The notes beneath the pieces are model-generated. The model saw only the letters and a list, made by a program, of their open reading frames with translations, was not told where the DNA came from and did not search any database. A stretch of 64,000 bases of DNA from Halobaculum marinum (GTDB lineage Archaea > Halobacteriota > Halobacteria > Halobacteriales > Haloferacaceae): the NCBI RefSeq assembly GCF_029338555.1, contig NZ_CP119989.1:2356001-2420000 (forward strand), written 5' to 3'. Positions 1 through 9,182 of the stretch are shown piece after piece (position 1 is the first letter of the stretch; every line of letters starts with the position of its first letter). A program made the position numbers and the translations under genes.

Positions 1-10
1 CGACCAACCG

Positions 11-60
11 GACTACAGCGGGCGATAGTCTGGCCGCATACAACGGGCGATAGTCGGGCC
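11..60. repeat. Two tandem copies of a 25-bp repeat
   Basis: Positions 11-35 and 36-60 are 25-bp units identical at 21 of 25 positions. They share the core CGGGCGATAGTC at 19-30 and 44-55. The array may start before the window. It lies beyond the 3' end of the leftward transporter gene, and its function is unknown. Confidence 0.6.
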
Positions 61-116
61 GAAGCTACAGACGGGAACGCCACCGGCGACGGACGACAAC
101 TGCGCGTCATCCGTCG

Positions 117-1034
117 TCAGACCCAAATCGACGGGCCGAGCGTCACCAGCGCCGTTCCCAGAACCACGAGCACGGCGCCGGCGACGATGCCACGGGTGAC
201 GCGCTCGATGTCGCGAAGGAAGACGTACACGAACACCGTGGTGAACAGCGGTGCCGTAGAGGCCAGCGACTCGACGATGGCGACGCGTCCCGCGGGCATC
301 GACAGCGCGCTGAACAACGCGATCAGGGCGAGGGCGGTGAGCCCGCCGCTGACCGCGAAGTAGCCGTACGAGCGGCGCTCGGCCGACCGAAACCCAGCGG
401 ATCCCCTGACGGCAGCGTACCCGAGGAAGACGGCCAGTGCACCGGCCTCGTTCAGCGCGACCGCCTGCAGTACGTCCGCACCACCGGTCCCGAGTCCGAA
501 CCGTCGGAGGACGTTCCCGAACGCGAACAGCGCTCCCGAGGCGAGGGGGTAGATCAGGTCACGGGTCGTCCACCCGGACACGTCACCGCCCTTGGAGAGG
601 CTGAGGACGACCAGTCCGGTCACGAGGACGACGACGCCGGCCCCAGTCGTCGCCGAGACGGGTTCGGCGAGGAGCCCGAAGCCGAACGCGGTCGCGAACA
701 GAGGTCGGGCGCTGACGACGGCGCTGTTGACGCTGGCACCGACACGGTCGACGCCGACGAAGATGGCCAACCGACCGACTGCGGTTCCGGTCGCACCCGC
801 GAACAGGAACAGTCCGGCGACGGCTGGGTCGATCTCCGCGAACGCGTCGGCCCCCCGAGAGGCGAGGAGCGCGACGAGGAATATCGTGAGGTCGACCACG
901 ACGACGACAAGCGACGCCTGGAGGGCGGTCCCGTCGAGCGCCATCCCCCGCTTGTCGAGGACGGGGGTGAGTCCCCAGATGACGGCGGGCACGAGCGCGA
1001 GCAGGTACACCGTTGCATCGGGAGACAGTTCCAT
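117..1034 (-). CDS. EamA/DMT-superfamily transporter
   Basis: This encodes an integral membrane protein of about 305 residues with roughly ten hydrophobic helices arranged as two similar halves, which is the layout of EamA drug/metabolite transporters. It begins with a hydrophobic helix containing the typical 'PAVIWG' stretch and ends in a hydrophobic helix. The family exports or imports small metabolites across the cytoplasmic membrane. The substrate cannot be told from the sequence. I prefer the ATG at 1034, but an in-frame GTG at 1058 would add eight residues. It is transcribed toward the window edge and shows no operon partner here. Confidence 0.85.
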   Translation of the reverse strand: MELSPDATVYLLALVPAVIWGLTPVLDKRGMALDGTALQASLVVVVVDLTIFLVALLASRGADAFAEIDPAVAGLFLFAGATGTAVGRLAIFVGVDRVGASVNSAVVSARPLFATAFGFGLLAEPVSATTGAGVVVLVTGLVVLSLSKGGDVSGWTTRDLIYPLASGALFAFGNVLRRFGLGTGGADVLQAVALNEAGALAVFLGYAAVRGSAGFRSAERRSYGYFAVSGGLTALALIALFSALSMPAGRVAIVESLASTAPLFTTVFVYVFLRDIERVTRGIVAGAVLVVLGTALVTLGPSIWV

Positions 1035-1116
1035 GGCACCAGTCACAGTCGCCGTCACATCAACGTGGTCGATCAGCCTGGTCGCGTGAGGCGGTCACCC
1101 ACTCCGTCCACCCGAC

Positions 1117-1608
1117 TTAGAACTCGCGGATCCCTTCGATCTCTCGGAGTCGCTTCGCGACCGCGGCCGGCGTCGCACCGTCGACCCCGCGCACGCGGTG
1201 GTCCGGGACGACGATCGGAATCGGGTTCGCGCGCAACGCTTGGCGAGCAGTCTGCAGATCCGACTCGTCCTCGTGGTCGAGTCCCGAGGTCATCCGGACG
1301 ATCAGCTCCAGGTCCGCTTCGTCGCCGTACGGGAGCGTCCGCACGGACTCTAACACCTCCCGCTGGACCGTCGGGACGGTGATCGCGACCGCCACGTCGG
1401 CGAAGTCGTCCTCGGCGCCGTCGAAGTAGTCGTGGAGTCGGTCCAACAGCGCGTGAACGCCGTCGGCGTCGTCCGAGAGCGTCTCCGGGAACGACACCGA
1501 GAGGAGACGACCGCTGGCGGTCCCAAGCTCCACCGGACTGTCGATCGCGGCGTAGTCGCGACCGAACACACCCGTCTCCGGAACGCCTGCGTCTGTGCCT
1601 GCGGGCAT
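1117..1608 (-). CDS. Alkyltransferase-like (MGMT-family) protein lacking the acceptor cysteine
   Basis: The 163-residue protein matches the C-terminal DNA-binding and active-site domain of O6-alkylguanine-DNA alkyltransferases, with 'TLPYG' near residue 91 and 'NPIPIVVPDHRV' near residues 128-139. In active enzymes the last motif is PCHRV and its Cys accepts the alkyl group. Here residue 136 is Asp, so the protein should not repair DNA by self-alkylation. Alkyltransferase-like (ATL) proteins, which usually have Trp at this position, bind lesions and signal to other repair systems. By analogy this may be a lesion-binding protein, or it may have drifted to another role. The ATG at 1608 gives the expected domain length. 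The reading frame stays open far upstream, but only as an antisense shadow of the trp genes. Confidence 0.75.
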   Translation of the reverse strand: MPAGTDAGVPETGVFGRDYAAIDSPVELGTASGRLLSVSFPETLSDDADGVHALLDRLHDYFDGAEDDFADVAVAITVPTVQREVLESVRTLPYGDEADLELIVRMTSGLDHEDESDLQTARQALRANPIPIVVPDHRVRGVDGATPAAVAKRLREIEGIREF

Positions 1609-1689
1609 GGCCCACCTTCGGTCGGGCACGCGTTTCAATCCTCGCCGACGAGTCGACCGCAGCCGTCGTTGGCGGGGAGGCGACGCAAC

Positions 1690-1698
1690 GCTTTTGAA
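1690..1698 (+). promoter_or_regulatory. Putative TATA box of the trpCBA operon
   Basis: GCTTTTGAA lies 26-34 bases before the trpC ATG. This is the usual place for a haloarchaeal TATA box on a leaderless or nearly leaderless transcript. Confidence 0.5.
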
Positions 1699-1723
1699 CG
1701 GAAGGGGCCATCGATGTACATAG

Positions 1724-2530
1724 ATGAACACTACTTCGGACGACCTCGCGCCGGCGGTGCGCTCCATCTTGGAGTCCGCAGCCGAGCGGCCCGGGGGCGA
1801 CGAGCGGGTGGCCGTCTCGGCGCGGTCGCTCTCCGAGGCGTTCGCCGCGGCGGAGGCCGACGGTCGCGTGCCGGTGATCGCCGAGGTCAAACCGACGAGT
1901 CCGACGACCGACGGCGCTCGCGAGGACGACCCCGTCGAGTTGGCCGAGGCGATGGTCGCGGGCGGTGCGGCGGCGCTGTCGGTGCTCACCGAACCGGACC
2001 ACTTCGGCGGCTCCGTCGAGAACCTCGAACGGATTCGTGAGGCCGTCGACGTGCCCGTGTTGCGCAAGGACTTCCTCGTCCGCGAGGACCAACTCGACGC
2101 CGTGGAGGCCGACGTGGTGCTCCTCATCGCGCGGTTCGTCGAAGACGACCTCGCGGACCTCGTCGCGGCGGCGCGCGACCGTGGGTTCCAGCCGCTCGTC
2201 GAGGTGCACACGCGTGAGGAACTCGCGGCGGCGTTGGCGGCGGGTGCCGACCTCGTCGGCGTGAACAACCGCGACCTCGGGCAGTTGGAGGTGGACCTCG
2301 CGACGTTCGAGCGCCTCGCGCCCGAAGCGCCCGACGACGTGACGCTGATCGCCGAGTCCGGCATCACGACGCCCGCGGACGCTCGCCGGATGCGCGAGGC
2401 GGGCGCCGACGGCCTGCTCATCGGGTCGGCGATTATGGACGCCGAGGGCGTCGACGACGCCGGCACCGGCGGCGACGTTTCTGCCAACACCCGGCGGTTT
2501 ACGTCCGCGGAGACGGAGGACGAGGTATGA
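1724..2530 (+). CDS. trpC: Indole-3-glycerol-phosphate synthase TrpC
   Basis: This 268-residue cytoplasmic TIM-barrel enzyme converts carboxyphenylamino-deoxyribulose phosphate to indole-3-glycerol phosphate in tryptophan synthesis. The family motifs are present in order: '[10 protein letters not shown]', 'VLRKDFLV' (catalytic Lys), 'GVNNRDL' and 'IAESGI'. It is the first gene of a trpC-trpB-trpA operon, and its stop codon overlaps the trpB start (ATGA). The start at 1724 is supported by an AT-rich box about 30 bases upstream. Anthranilate-branch genes (trpD, trpE, trpF, trpG) are not in this window, so the pathway is split over at least two loci. Confidence 0.96.
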   Translation: MNTTSDDLAPAVRSILESAAERPGGDERVAVSARSLSEAFAAAEADGRVPVIAEVKPTSPTTDGAREDDPVELAEAMVAGGAAALSVLTEPDHFGGSVENLERIREAVDVPVLRKDFLVREDQLDAVEADVVLLIARFVEDDLADLVAAARDRGFQPLVEVHTREELAAALAAGADLVGVNNRDLGQLEVDLATFERLAPEAPDDVTLIAESGITTPADARRMREAGADGLLIGSAIMDAEGVDDAGTGGDVSANTRRFTSAETEDEV

Positions 2531-3858
2531 GCAGCGAGGGCGAGCGAAGCGAGACCTCGGATCGAGCGGGGAGCGACGCGACCCGCGAGAACGGCGGTGG
2601 CGGCGGGGAGCGAGTCTCCGCCGGCGACGGGAAGTTCGGTCGCTACGGGGGGCAGTACGTCCCCGAGGCGCTGATGCCCGCCATCGAGGAGTTGACCGAC
2701 GCCTACGAGCGGTACGTCCTCAACAACGAGGACGGGTTCGTGGACGAGTTCCGCCGCCGACTCCGCGACTTCGGCGGCCGACCGACGCCGCTCCAGCGCG
2801 CGGACCGCCTCTCCGAGCGCTACGACACCGAGGTGTACCTCAAGCGCGAGGACCTGCTCCACGGCGGCGCGCACAAACTGAACAACGCCCTCGGGCAGGT
2901 GTTGCTCGCGAAGTACATGGGCAAAGAACGCATCATCGCCGAGACCGGCGCGGGCCAACACGGCACCGCGACGGCGATGGCCGCGGCCCACCTCGGGATG
3001 CCGTGTGAGGTGTACATGGGCGAGCGCGACATCAACCGCCAGCGCCCCAACGTGTTCCGGATGAAGATCAACGGCTCCGAGGTGACGCCGGTGACGACGG
3101 GCCGGGGGACGCTGAAGGAGGCCATCTCCGAGACGATGCGCGACTGGGCGACGAACGTCGAGGACACCCACTACGTCATCGGCTCGGTCGTCGGCCCGCA
3201 CCCGTTCCCGCAGATGGTGCGCGACTTCCAGGCGGTCATCTCCGAGGAGGCGCGCGAGCAGGTGATCGACCAGACGGGCGGCCTCCCGGACTCCGTGGTC
3301 GCGTGCGCAGGCGGCGGCTCGAACACCATGGGCGCGTTCCACAACTTCGTCGGCGACGACGGGGTCGACCTGCTGGCCGTCGAGGCCGGCGGCTCCTCGC
3401 TCGCCGTGGACGAGGAGACGGGCGTCGCGCCCAACTCCGCGTCGCTGTCGACGGGGAGCGAGGGCGTCCTCCACGGCGCGCGCACGAAGCTCCTCCAGGA
3501 CCACGACGGCCAGATCGTCGAGAGCCACTCCGTCTCGTCGGGGCTGGACTACGCCGGCGTCGGCCCGGAACTTGCGCACCTCGTCGACGAGGACCGCGTG
3601 ACGCCCGTGAACGTCGCCGACGACGCGGCAATCGAGGGGTTCCACCGCCTCTCCCAAGAGGAGGGGATCATCCCCGCGCTGGAGACGGCCCACGCGTTCG
3701 GCTACCTCCACGAGCACCACGACGAGGTGGGTGACGTGACGATTGTCAACGTCTCCGGGCGCGGCGACAAGGATCTGGACACGGCCATCGAGGAGACCGC
3801 CCAGCGCGACATCCCGAACGCGCCGGACATGTCGATGTTCGAGGGGGGCCTGCGATGA
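2527..3858 (+). CDS. trpB: Tryptophan synthase beta chain TrpB
   Basis: The 443-residue PLP enzyme condenses indole with serine to make tryptophan. The PLP-lysine motif '[12 protein letters not shown]' and the phosphate-binding loop 'GGGSNTMG' are both present, and '[12 protein letters not shown]' marks the start of the conserved fold. About 35 residues before this fold are Gly/Ser/Glu-rich and probably a disordered extension. It overlaps trpC by four bases at its start and trpA by four bases at its end, which points to translational coupling and to assembly with the alpha subunit. It is the classical TrpB1 type. Confidence 0.97.
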   Translation: MSSEGERSETSDRAGSDATRENGGGGGERVSAGDGKFGRYGGQYVPEALMPAIEELTDAYERYVLNNEDGFVDEFRRRLRDFGGRPTPLQRADRLSERYDTEVYLKREDLLHGGAHKLNNALGQVLLAKYMGKERIIAETGAGQHGTATAMAAAHLGMPCEVYMGERDINRQRPNVFRMKINGSEVTPVTTGRGTLKEAISETMRDWATNVEDTHYVIGSVVGPHPFPQMVRDFQAVISEEAREQVIDQTGGLPDSVVACAGGGSNTMGAFHNFVGDDGVDLLAVEAGGSSLAVDEETGVAPNSASLSTGSEGVLHGARTKLLQDHDGQIVESHSVSSGLDYAGVGPELAHLVDEDRVTPVNVADDAAIEGFHRLSQEEGIIPALETAHAFGYLHEHHDEVGDVTIVNVSGRGDKDLDTAIEETAQRDIPNAPDMSMFEGGLR

Positions 3859-4715
3859 CCGGGCACCGCTCCAGCGAGGCCATCGCCGCGGCCTTCGCGG
3901 ACGGGCCCGCGTTCGTCCCGTACCTTGCGGTCGGCGACCCCGACTACGAGTCCTCGCAGGCGTACGTGGAGGCGCTCGCGGCGGGCGGCGCCGACGTGAT
4001 CGAACTCGGTCTCCCGTTCTCCGAGCCCATCGCCGAGGGGCCGACCATCCAAAACGCGGTCGTCCGCGCGCTGGAGGCGGGGATGACGCCGACGCGCTTC
4101 TTCGAGTTCGTCGCGGACCTCGACGTGGACGTGCCGCTGGTCTGTATGACGTACTACAACCTCATCTACCAGTACGGCGACGAGCAGGGGCCACGCCCGT
4201 TCGTCGAGCGTGCCGCCGAGGTGGGTATCTCCGGGTTCGTGGTGCCGGACCTGCCCGCAGAGGAGGCGGGGCCGCTGCGCGAGGCGTGCGACGAGTTCGG
4301 TCTCGACCTCGTCTCCATCGTCGCGCCGACGACCGGCGCAGAGCGCCTCAAGAAGCTCGTCGACGTGTCGTCGGGCTACCTGTACGTGCAGGCGCGCCTC
4401 GGCGTCACCGGCGCGTCGTCGTCGGTGTCCGACCAGACGGGCGAGTCGCTGGCGCGACTCGCCGACGTCGACCTCCCGAAGGCCGTCGGCTTCGGCATCT
4501 CCTCGGGCGAGCAAGCCGCGACGGTCGTCGAGGCGGGCGCCGACGGCGTCATCGTCGGCTCCGCGCTCGTCGACATCGTCGCCGAGGGACACGCGAACGA
4601 CGAACCGACCGAGGCGGTCGCCGACCGCCTCGAGACGAAGGCGCGCGAACTGAAGCAGGGAGCGCTGGAGGGATACGGGCGACGGACGCCGGCACCCGAA
4701 GGTACATCTGATTGA
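3855..4715 (+). CDS. trpA: Tryptophan synthase alpha chain TrpA
   Basis: The 286-residue TIM-barrel subunit cleaves indole-3-glycerol phosphate to indole and glyceraldehyde 3-phosphate and passes indole to TrpB. The catalytic Glu is visible in '[11 protein letters not shown]' (residue 50). The second catalytic acid, Asp60 in the E. coli enzyme, falls in '[10 protein letters not shown]', where residue 61 is Glu. The C-terminal '[10 protein letters not shown]' and '[10 protein letters not shown]' phosphate-binding loops are present. The Asp-to-Glu change keeps an acid and may be a lineage feature, but it is worth checking. It is the last gene of the coupled trp operon. Confidence 0.96.
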   Translation: MTGHRSSEAIAAAFADGPAFVPYLAVGDPDYESSQAYVEALAAGGADVIELGLPFSEPIAEGPTIQNAVVRALEAGMTPTRFFEFVADLDVDVPLVCMTYYNLIYQYGDEQGPRPFVERAAEVGISGFVVPDLPAEEAGPLREACDEFGLDLVSIVAPTTGAERLKKLVDVSSGYLYVQARLGVTGASSSVSDQTGESLARLADVDLPKAVGFGISSGEQAATVVEAGADGVIVGSALVDIVAEGHANDEPTEAVADRLETKARELKQGALEGYGRRTPAPEGTSD

Positions 4716-4728
4716 GTCGTTCGCAAGC

Positions 4729-4735
4729 CATATAC
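4729..4735 (+). promoter_or_regulatory. Putative TATA box for the ADTH synthase gene
   Basis: The AT-rich run CATATAC lies 25-31 bases before the ATG at 4760 and just after the trpA stop. It suggests that the downstream aromatic gene has its own promoter in addition to any read-through from trp. Confidence 0.45.
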
Positions 4736-4759
4736 ACCCGATCACGACACTACATACCA

Positions 4760-5557
4760 ATGGAACTCGCCGGACTCGCCGCACGACTGGATCGCATCTC
4801 CACAGACGACCGCATCCTCATGGTGCCGATGGACCACGGCATCACGCTCGGCGCCGTGAAGGGGCTGAAGGACATCGAGGGCACCATCGACGCCGTCACG
4901 CGCGGCGGCGCCGACGCCGTGCTCACCCAGCCCGGCATCGCCCCGCGCGTCCACGACAACAAGAACGGCGCGGGCTACGTCGTCCACCTCAACGCCTCGA
5001 CGGTCGTCGGCCCCGAGAGCAACGACAAACGCCAGACCGGGTCGGTGAAAAGCGCCATCCGCGCCGGCGCCGACGCCGTCTCGATGCACATCAACGTCGG
5101 CTCCGACTACGAGCCCGAGCAGATGACGTTCCTCTCGGAGCTGTGTGAGGAGGCCAACGAGTACGGCGTCCCCGTGCTCGCGATGGCGTACGCCCGCGGC
5201 GCGAACTTGGAGGGCGACGACCCCGAGCACGACGCCGAGTACCTCGGCCACGCCGTCCGCCTCGCCGAGGAGTGCGGCGCCGACCTCGTGAAGACCGCCT
5301 ACTCGGGCGACGCGGCCAGCTTCGAGCACGTCTGCGAGTCGACGCGCCTGCCGGTGATCATCGCCGGCGGCTCGCCCGTCAGCGACCTCGCGACACTGGA
5401 GAACGTCCGCGGCGCGATGGACGCCGGCGCCGCCGGCGTCTCGATGGGGCGCACCATCTTCCAGCACGACGACCCCGAAGCGATGACGCGCGCGGTGTCG
5501 GCGGTCGTCCACGACGACGCCGACGCGGAGGACGCACTGTCGGCGTCCGGGCTGTAA
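4760..5557 (+). CDS. aroA': 2-amino-3,7-dideoxy-D-threo-hept-6-ulosonate (ADTH) synthase
   Basis: This 265-residue class I aldolase-fold enzyme carries out the first step of the archaeal route to dehydroquinate. It condenses a 6-deoxy-5-ketofructose-type precursor with aspartate semialdehyde. Visible motifs are 'MVPMDHGITLG' near the N-terminus, the Schiff-base Lys in 'ADLVKTAYSGD', and the phosphate-binding 'IIAGGSP' and 'GVSMGRTIF' loops. An upstream in-frame start at 4712 would overlap trpA, but the ATG at 4760 matches the family N-terminus and has a TATA-like box. The family is related to class I fructose-bisphosphate aldolase. The nearby dehydroquinate synthase II favours the ADTH assignment. 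Confidence 0.9.
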   Translation: MELAGLAARLDRISTDDRILMVPMDHGITLGAVKGLKDIEGTIDAVTRGGADAVLTQPGIAPRVHDNKNGAGYVVHLNASTVVGPESNDKRQTGSVKSAIRAGADAVSMHINVGSDYEPEQMTFLSELCEEANEYGVPVLAMAYARGANLEGDDPEHDAEYLGHAVRLAEECGADLVKTAYSGDAASFEHVCESTRLPVIIAGGSPVSDLATLENVRGAMDAGAAGVSMGRTIFQHDDPEAMTRAVSAVVHDDADAEDALSASGL

Positions 5558-5603
5558 GCGCGAGTCGTCGACACCCGGTCTTCTGGGCGACCCCGACAGT
5601 CTG

Positions 5604-6149
5604 TTAGAGGTGGCGAAGCGTCTCTGCCGACGGATCTTTCACGCCGATGTGAGCACCCATCAGGAGAACTGTGGTCAGCATCACTGCCACCGGCAACACC
5701 AACAACGGCGGCGTCGACACGAACACCAACGTACCGAGGAACGCGAGGACGAAGCCGATAACACCGTGGAACAGTCTGATCGCGATCTGTCGGACGGAGA
5801 TGTACGTGTAGACGTTGATCGTCTCGAAGGGGCCCCAGGAGTGTCGGTTCGGATGCGCCCGGATGTCGGCGATCGGTGCCGTCAAGTGGACCACCGCGTA
5901 GGCGTACCAGATAACCGCGCCCGCGACCCAGCGAGCCACTACCCCCAGATACGAACCTGCTCCGACGGAACTCCCCGCGACCCACGTCACACCGAACGGG
6001 ATTTGCGCGAGTACCACGACGAATAGGGCACCGATCGTCGCCGTCCGCGAGTCGCGAATTCGCTTTGCGATCGATGAGACCGTCACGAAGCGGCGTACGT
6101 GTTCCCCCGTTCTAAATCCGCGTGACGTTCCCGAAGCGGGTCGTCCCAT
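5604..6149 (-). CDS. Membrane protein of unknown function
   Basis: This is a roughly 181-residue protein with about four hydrophobic segments (for example 'TIGALFVVVLAQIPFG' and 'VLPVAVMLTTVLLMGAHIG') and a central soluble stretch, 'HPNRHSWGPFETINVYTYIS'. I do not recognise the family. The ATG at 6149 is chosen because the open frame upstream of it is Arg-rich and overlaps the promoter of the divergent aroB' gene. It lies between two aromatic-pathway genes on the opposite strand, which gives no functional clue. Confidence 0.65.
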   Translation of the reverse strand: MGRPASGTSRGFRTGEHVRRFVTVSSIAKRIRDSRTATIGALFVVVLAQIPFGVTWVAGSSVGAGSYLGVVARWVAGAVIWYAYAVVHLTAPIADIRAHPNRHSWGPFETINVYTYISVRQIAIRLFHGVIGFVLAFLGTLVFVSTPPLLVLPVAVMLTTVLLMGAHIGVKDPSAETLRHL

Positions 6150-6164
6150 CGCCGTATTCGCCAC

Positions 6165-6171
6165 GTTAAAG
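6165..6171 (+). promoter_or_regulatory. Putative TATA box of aroB'
   Basis: GTTAAAG lies 25-31 bases before the aroB' ATG, in the short gap shared with the divergent membrane-protein gene. Confidence 0.45.
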
Positions 6172-6195
6172 CGGCGCCCCCGATAGCGACTGACA

Positions 6196-7398
6196 ATGAC
6201 ACGAACGCGATCCGTCTGGATCCGCGCCGACGGCGACGTCGGCGACTGGGACACGCGACGCGAGCGGATCACCGCCGGCCTCGAAGCCGGCGTCGACTGG
6301 GTGCTCGTCGACGAGCGCGACGTCTCGAAGGTGCGCGAGTTGGGCGACGTGAACGTCGCGGCGTTCCGCTCGGACGCCGACGTGGACGTGATCGACGACG
6401 TGGAATCCGGGGACGGTGACGAGTACGCCGTCGCCGACGCCTACATCGTCGGGAAGGACGGCGAGGGCGACGGCACCGTCTCGTTCCCCTCGGACTTCTC
6501 GGGGTCGGCTGACCTGTCGACGCTGCGCCGCGACGACAACCGCGCGCAGGGGGCGTTCGTCCGCATCTTCGACGAGGACTACGAGGCGTTCGCGGAGGCC
6601 GCCGCCCGCGACGCGGAGTTCGTCGTCGTCGCCAGCGAGAACTGGCAGATCATCCCGCTGGAGAACCTCATCGCGCGCATCGGCGACGAGACCACGCTCG
6701 TCGCAGGTGCGACCACCGCCGAGGAGGCGCGCACCGCCTTCGAGACGCTGGAACTCGGCGCCGAGGGCGTCCTGCTCGACACGGACGACCCCGACGAGAT
6801 CCGCAAGACGGTGGAGGTGCGCGACGAGGCAGACCGCGAGACGCTCGACCTCACCACCGCGACGGTCACCGCCGTCGAGCGAACCGGCTCCGCCGACCGC
6901 GTCTGCGTCGACACCGGGTCGATCATGGACCACGACGAAGGGATGCTCGTCGGGTCGATGAGCCGCGGGCTGTTCTTCGTCCACGCCGAGACCGCCGACT
7001 CACCGTACGTCGCCTCGCGCCCATTCCGCGTCAACGCCGGCGCGGTCCACGCGTACGTCCGCACGCCCGACGGAGGAACGAAGTACCTCTCGGAACTGCG
7101 CTCGGGCGACGAGGTGCAGGTGGTCGACACGAACGGGAAGACGCGCGAGGCGGTCGTCGGTCGCGTGAAGATCGAGAAGCGGCCCATGTTCCGCGTGCAA
7201 GCGGAGGTCGAGACCGACGACGGCGAGGTCGACCGTATCGAGACGCTCATCCAGAACGCCGAGACGGTGAAGGTCGCCACCACCGACGGCCGGAAGCCCG
7301 TCACCGACCTGGCCGAAGGTGACGAGGTTCGCGTCTTCTACGAGGACGTCGCTCGCCACTTCGGCGAAGCCGTCGAAGAGTCGATCATCGAACAGTAA
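6196..7398 (+). CDS. aroB': 3-dehydroquinate synthase II
   Basis: The 400-residue enzyme belongs to the archaeal dehydroquinate synthase II family, which oxidatively deaminates ADTH with NAD and cyclises it to 3-dehydroquinate. It is unrelated to bacterial AroB. The sequence is colinear with the family, from '[12 protein letters not shown]' at the start to a C-terminal beta-rich half containing '[18 protein letters not shown]' and '[14 protein letters not shown]'. It works directly after the ADTH synthase encoded about 0.6 kb upstream and before the dehydratase encoded downstream. The length is typical, and the start is supported by the TATA-like box at 6165. Confidence 0.95.
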   Translation: MTRTRSVWIRADGDVGDWDTRRERITAGLEAGVDWVLVDERDVSKVRELGDVNVAAFRSDADVDVIDDVESGDGDEYAVADAYIVGKDGEGDGTVSFPSDFSGSADLSTLRRDDNRAQGAFVRIFDEDYEAFAEAAARDAEFVVVASENWQIIPLENLIARIGDETTLVAGATTAEEARTAFETLELGAEGVLLDTDDPDEIRKTVEVRDEADRETLDLTTATVTAVERTGSADRVCVDTGSIMDHDEGMLVGSMSRGLFFVHAETADSPYVASRPFRVNAGAVHAYVRTPDGGTKYLSELRSGDEVQVVDTNGKTREAVVGRVKIEKRPMFRVQAEVETDDGEVDRIETLIQNAETVKVATTDGRKPVTDLAEGDEVRVFYEDVARHFGEAVEESIIEQ

Positions 7399-7444
7399 CG
7401 GGGGACGTGAGGGGGGTACCCTCACGTCGTCCGGGTCCGCCGGG

Positions 7445-7831
7445 CTACCGCTCGCGGTGGACGTAGTCAAACTCTACGGCACAGTACCAACAGAACCCCA
7501 GCGAGAGGTCAACCTCTCGCCGGCACCGCGGACAAGTGATGACGGCCCGACGCGCCTCCCGCTGGGCGAGCACGTACGCGTCCAGCGACGACAGCGAGAG
7601 GACGACGAACAGCGGCACGCCGATGCGGAGCGCGGTGGTCACCGAGATGCCACCGATCTGGCTCGCCGCGATGGACTCCGCGCCGGCGACGCCGAACAGT
7701 CCCGCGAACACGAGCGCCGACCCCGCCAGCAGCGCCAGCCACGCGACGCCACGGCTCCACCGACGGAGGTAGGCGTGCCCGAGCGCCGGCACGACCGCCA
7801 GCGCCGCCGCGACCACGGGGCGTCGTTGCAT
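7445..7831 (-). CDS. Small membrane protein with a C-terminal zinc ribbon
   Basis: The 128-residue protein begins with about three hydrophobic segments ('VVAAALAVVPALGHAYL' onward) and ends with a cytoplasmic zinc ribbon made of 'CPRCRREV' and 'CWYC' (CxxC...CxxC). This layout is common in haloarchaeal proteins annotated as zinc-ribbon or DUF7575 proteins. No catalytic residues are seen. The ATG at 7831 removes a long Arg-rich upstream frame that is a shadow. Function is unknown. A sensor or protein-interaction role is possible but is not shown by the sequence. Confidence 0.75.
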   Translation of the reverse strand: MQRRPVVAAALAVVPALGHAYLRRWSRGVAWLALLAGSALVFAGLFGVAGAESIAASQIGGISVTTALRIGVPLFVVLSLSSLDAYVLAQREARRAVITCPRCRREVDLSLGFCWYCAVEFDYVHRER

Positions 7832-7955
7832 TACCCCCTCTGTACCCGAGGGACCGACATGAAGCTTCGTACGCGCCGTCAGACGCGCGTCCGCCCGGCG
7901 GCAGTCCCGCGTCCGCGGCGCCGTGCGCGAGTCGGACTCCGAACGGCTCGCCGCC

Positions 7956-8663
7956 TCACCGCGAGGAGAGGTCGTCGACGAGTCGCCGCAGCGTCGACAG
8001 GTCGTACTGCCCGGGGGCGGTGGCGTCGGTCGCATCCACCGGCGCGTAACCGAGTCGAGAGCCGTATACCGGCGCGACCGCGCGGGTGTGACGCCCCGCC
8101 TCGCCCATCGCCATCGTCGCCACGCGGTCGCCGCGGGCGGTCGCGCGCTGGGTCGCCGACAGCACGGCGAGCGCCTCCGCGCTGGTTCGGGCGGTGACCG
8201 CGAGTTTCCCAATGTCGCCGGCGGTCGCGGCGGCCCGCAAGAGTGCGTCTACTGTCCGCGAGTCGGGCGTGCCGTCGAAGTCGTGGACCGACGCGACCAC
8301 CGCGGCGTCGTGTTCGCGGGCGCGGGCGACCACCTCGGCGACGGTGACCTCGTTCGTCCCGGTCGCGCGCCCGCGTAGCGTCGCCAACTCCACGTCGACG
8401 GCGGCGACCGCCTCGTGCTCAACGGCAGTCGCCAGCGCGTCGAGTCGGCCGTACGGCGCCGTCTCGCCGCCCTCCCAGTGGGGACGGTTCGTCACGAGCA
8501 GAGGTAAGTCGCCGTCGTAGGCGGCCAGCGCGTCGAGTGGGTCGGCGGCGAGGTCCATGCGAAACTCCACGCAGTCGGCGTGCTCGCGGGCCGCCGGTTC
8601 CTCGTCGAGGTCGGCAGTGCTCGCACACAGGGTGAACGAGTCGAGGTCGAGGGCACTGGGCAT
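7956..8663 (-). CDS. aroD: 3-dehydroquinate dehydratase, type I
   Basis: The 235-residue TIM-barrel enzyme dehydrates 3-dehydroquinate to 3-dehydroshikimate through a Schiff base. Key motifs are 'VEFRMDL' (substrate-binding Glu and Arg), 'VVASVHDFDGTP' (catalytic His) and 'DIGKLAVTAR' (Schiff-base Lys). A conserved Arg and the 'GSRLGYAP' loop close the active site. The ATG at 8663 fits the family; an upstream start at 8690 would add nine unlikely residues. With aroA' and aroB' it completes three consecutive early steps within about 4 kb, although it is on the opposite strand and so is regulated separately. Confidence 0.95.
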   Translation of the reverse strand: MPSALDLDSFTLCASTADLDEEPAAREHADCVEFRMDLAADPLDALAAYDGDLPLLVTNRPHWEGGETAPYGRLDALATAVEHEAVAAVDVELATLRGRATGTNEVTVAEVVARAREHDAAVVASVHDFDGTPDSRTVDALLRAAATAGDIGKLAVTARTSAEALAVLSATQRATARGDRVATMAMGEAGRHTRAVAPVYGSRLGYAPVDATDATAPGQYDLSTLRRLVDDLSSR

Positions 8664-8755
8664 GGCTCGATGGAGTGGCGCGGGGAGCAAAAGCGCACCC
8701 GTGCGCGACGGTGGGTGAGCGACCGATAGGCTCGTTCGTCCGACTGACCGCCCCG

Positions 8756-9130
8756 TTACAGTTCCTCTGCCGACAGCACCGACGGTCGGCGTTGGATCGT
8801 CGCCACGCCGACGCCGAGGACGAACACGCCGGTGAGGACGATGGCCAGTCCGAACAGGTCACCGTCGCGCATCTGTCCGGTGCCGAGCACGCACATCCCG
8901 ACGCCGAGCGAACAGCCGGCGACCCCCCGGAGCGTGACGTGGTCGACGGCGTAGCCGGCGACGCGGCCCTCGATGCGGAGGCCCGCGGTGAACGCGAACG
9001 CGCCGCCGATGGCGAACAGCGCGAGGACCGTCACGAGCACCGGCGAGGCGGGGAGCCCGAAGAAGACGACGATAGCGGCGCTCAAGCCGAGCAAGAGCAC
9101 ACCCTGCAGCAGTTCATATCGGGGACGCAT
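8756..9130 (-). CDS. Four-helix membrane protein, hypothetical
   Basis: The 124-residue protein consists almost entirely of four hydrophobic helices, with short loops and a polar C-terminus ('RRPSVLSAEEL'). No charged or metal-binding motif stands out inside the helices. Similar small membrane proteins are common in haloarchaea and have no known role. It is transcribed away from the tfb gene on the same strand, 52 bases after it, so co-transcription with tfb is possible. Confidence 0.7.
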   Translation of the reverse strand: MRPRYELLQGVLLLGLSAAIVVFFGLPASPVLVTVLALFAIGGAFAFTAGLRIEGRVAGYAVDHVTLRGVAGCSLGVGMCVLGTGQMRDGDLFGLAIVLTGVFVLGVGVATIQRRPSVLSAEEL

Positions 9131-9182
9131 CGCTGGGTATCTGGCGTCCTCGGGTGAAAAGCGGTCGGGTCCGGCGGACGAG

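Noticed and set aside
1117-3720. Long minus-strand open frame of 867 codons across the trp genes
   Set aside because: Only the last 163 codons resemble a protein family. The rest is antisense to trpC and trpB and reads as Arg/Val/Asp-rich shadow sequence.
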